This document shows, piece after piece, positions 6,020 through 6,089 of a stretch of 6,089 bases of DNA. This stretch comes from Alphaproteobacteria bacterium (GTDB taxonomy: Bacteria; Pseudomonadota; Alphaproteobacteria; RF32; CAG-239). Each line of letters begins with the position of its first letter. Position 1 is the stretch's first letter. The translations under genes and the position numbers were made by a program. The DNA lies in the NCBI GenBank assembly GCA_900767645.1, contig CAAFZY010000032.1:1-6089 (forward strand), read 5' to 3'. The notes beneath the pieces are model-generated. The model was given only the letters and a program-made list of their open reading frames with translations. It searched no databases and was not told the origin of the DNA.

Positions 6020-6057
6020 AAAAAAATGCTCAGTCTTAATGACGGAGCATTTTTTTT
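6020..6057. terminator. Terminator after tRNA-Ala, bidirectional in form
   Basis: An A7 tract (6020-6026) and TGCTC (6027-6031) pair with GAGCA (6045-6049) and a T8 tract (6050-6057). An inner GTC/GAC (6033-6035, 6041-6043) closes a 5-nt loop after an A-G mismatch. Because A and T tracts flank both sides, it can end transcripts from either strand. That suits the tRNA-Ala on the plus strand and a possible minus-strand tRNA starting beyond the right edge. Confidence 0.8.
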
Positions 6058-6060
6058 GTT

Positions 6061-6089
6061 TAATAGAGAGGGGAATCGAACCCCTACGG
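6061..6089 (-). tRNA. Partial tRNA or tRNA-derived 3' fragment
   Basis: Read on the minus strand, 6085-6069 is a canonical T arm: stem AGGGG, loop TTCGATT, stem CCCCT, identical over 17 bases to the T arm of the tRNA-Ala gene. CTCTATT (6068-6062) would be the 3' acceptor strand and A6061 the discriminator base. No CCA is encoded, unlike tRNA-Ala, and the implied 5' acceptor strand AATAGAG would be unusual. The bases CCGT before the T arm would belong to the variable region. It is either a tRNA gene truncated by the window edge, converging on tRNA-Ala, or a tRNA 3' fragment such as an old attachment site. The amino acid cannot be assigned. Confidence 0.45.

Overview
The window looks like chromosomal DNA of a moderately AT-rich bacterium, probably an alphaproteobacterium. 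This taxon call is an inference. It rests on the scattered palindromic hairpins at the left edge, whose translations (SGLTRISR, LDTPVKPE) resemble the in-frame palindromic repeats of host-associated alphaproteobacteria, and on ordinary proteobacterial housekeeping genes. Neither rRNA nor a phylogenetic marker strong enough to settle it is present.

Layout. Positions 1-400 hold no large gene but are dense in structure: three related 5-nt-loop hairpins (6-134), a minus-strand reading frame that runs off the left edge through those hairpins (1-174), a 14-bp RNA hairpin that covers that frame's Shine-Dalgarno (177-212), a T10 tract (221-230), and a 22-codon minus-strand ORF for a predicted single-span membrane peptide (268-336). 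A full-length UvrD/PcrA-type helicase follows on the minus strand (400-2703). An 83-bp AT-rich divergent region separates it from a plus-strand pair, a MoxR-type AAA+ ATPase (2808-3797) and a DUF58 protein with a von Willebrand A-like fold (3810-4754). A cytoplasmic TPR protein (4843-5799) has its own candidate promoter and a clear intrinsic terminator. A tRNA-Ala(GGC) gene (5939-6014) comes next with its own promoter and a terminator that is symmetric enough to work on both strands. The last 29 bases contain a minus-strand tRNA T-arm that is either a tRNA gene cut by the window edge or a tRNA fragment.

How the genes relate. MoxR and DUF58 are a well-known functional pair: a AAA+ chaperone-like ATPase with a vWA-like partner, usually linked to maturation of metal- or envelope-associated proteins. 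Here they form a tight two-gene unit without the vWA/BatA-type membrane genes that often follow. UvrD is an independent DNA-repair gene. The TPR gene and tRNA are separate transcription units. I see no integrase, transposase, CRISPR array, toxin-antitoxin pair or defence system. The best candidates for new biology are in the 400 bases left of uvrD and at the convergent tRNA end.
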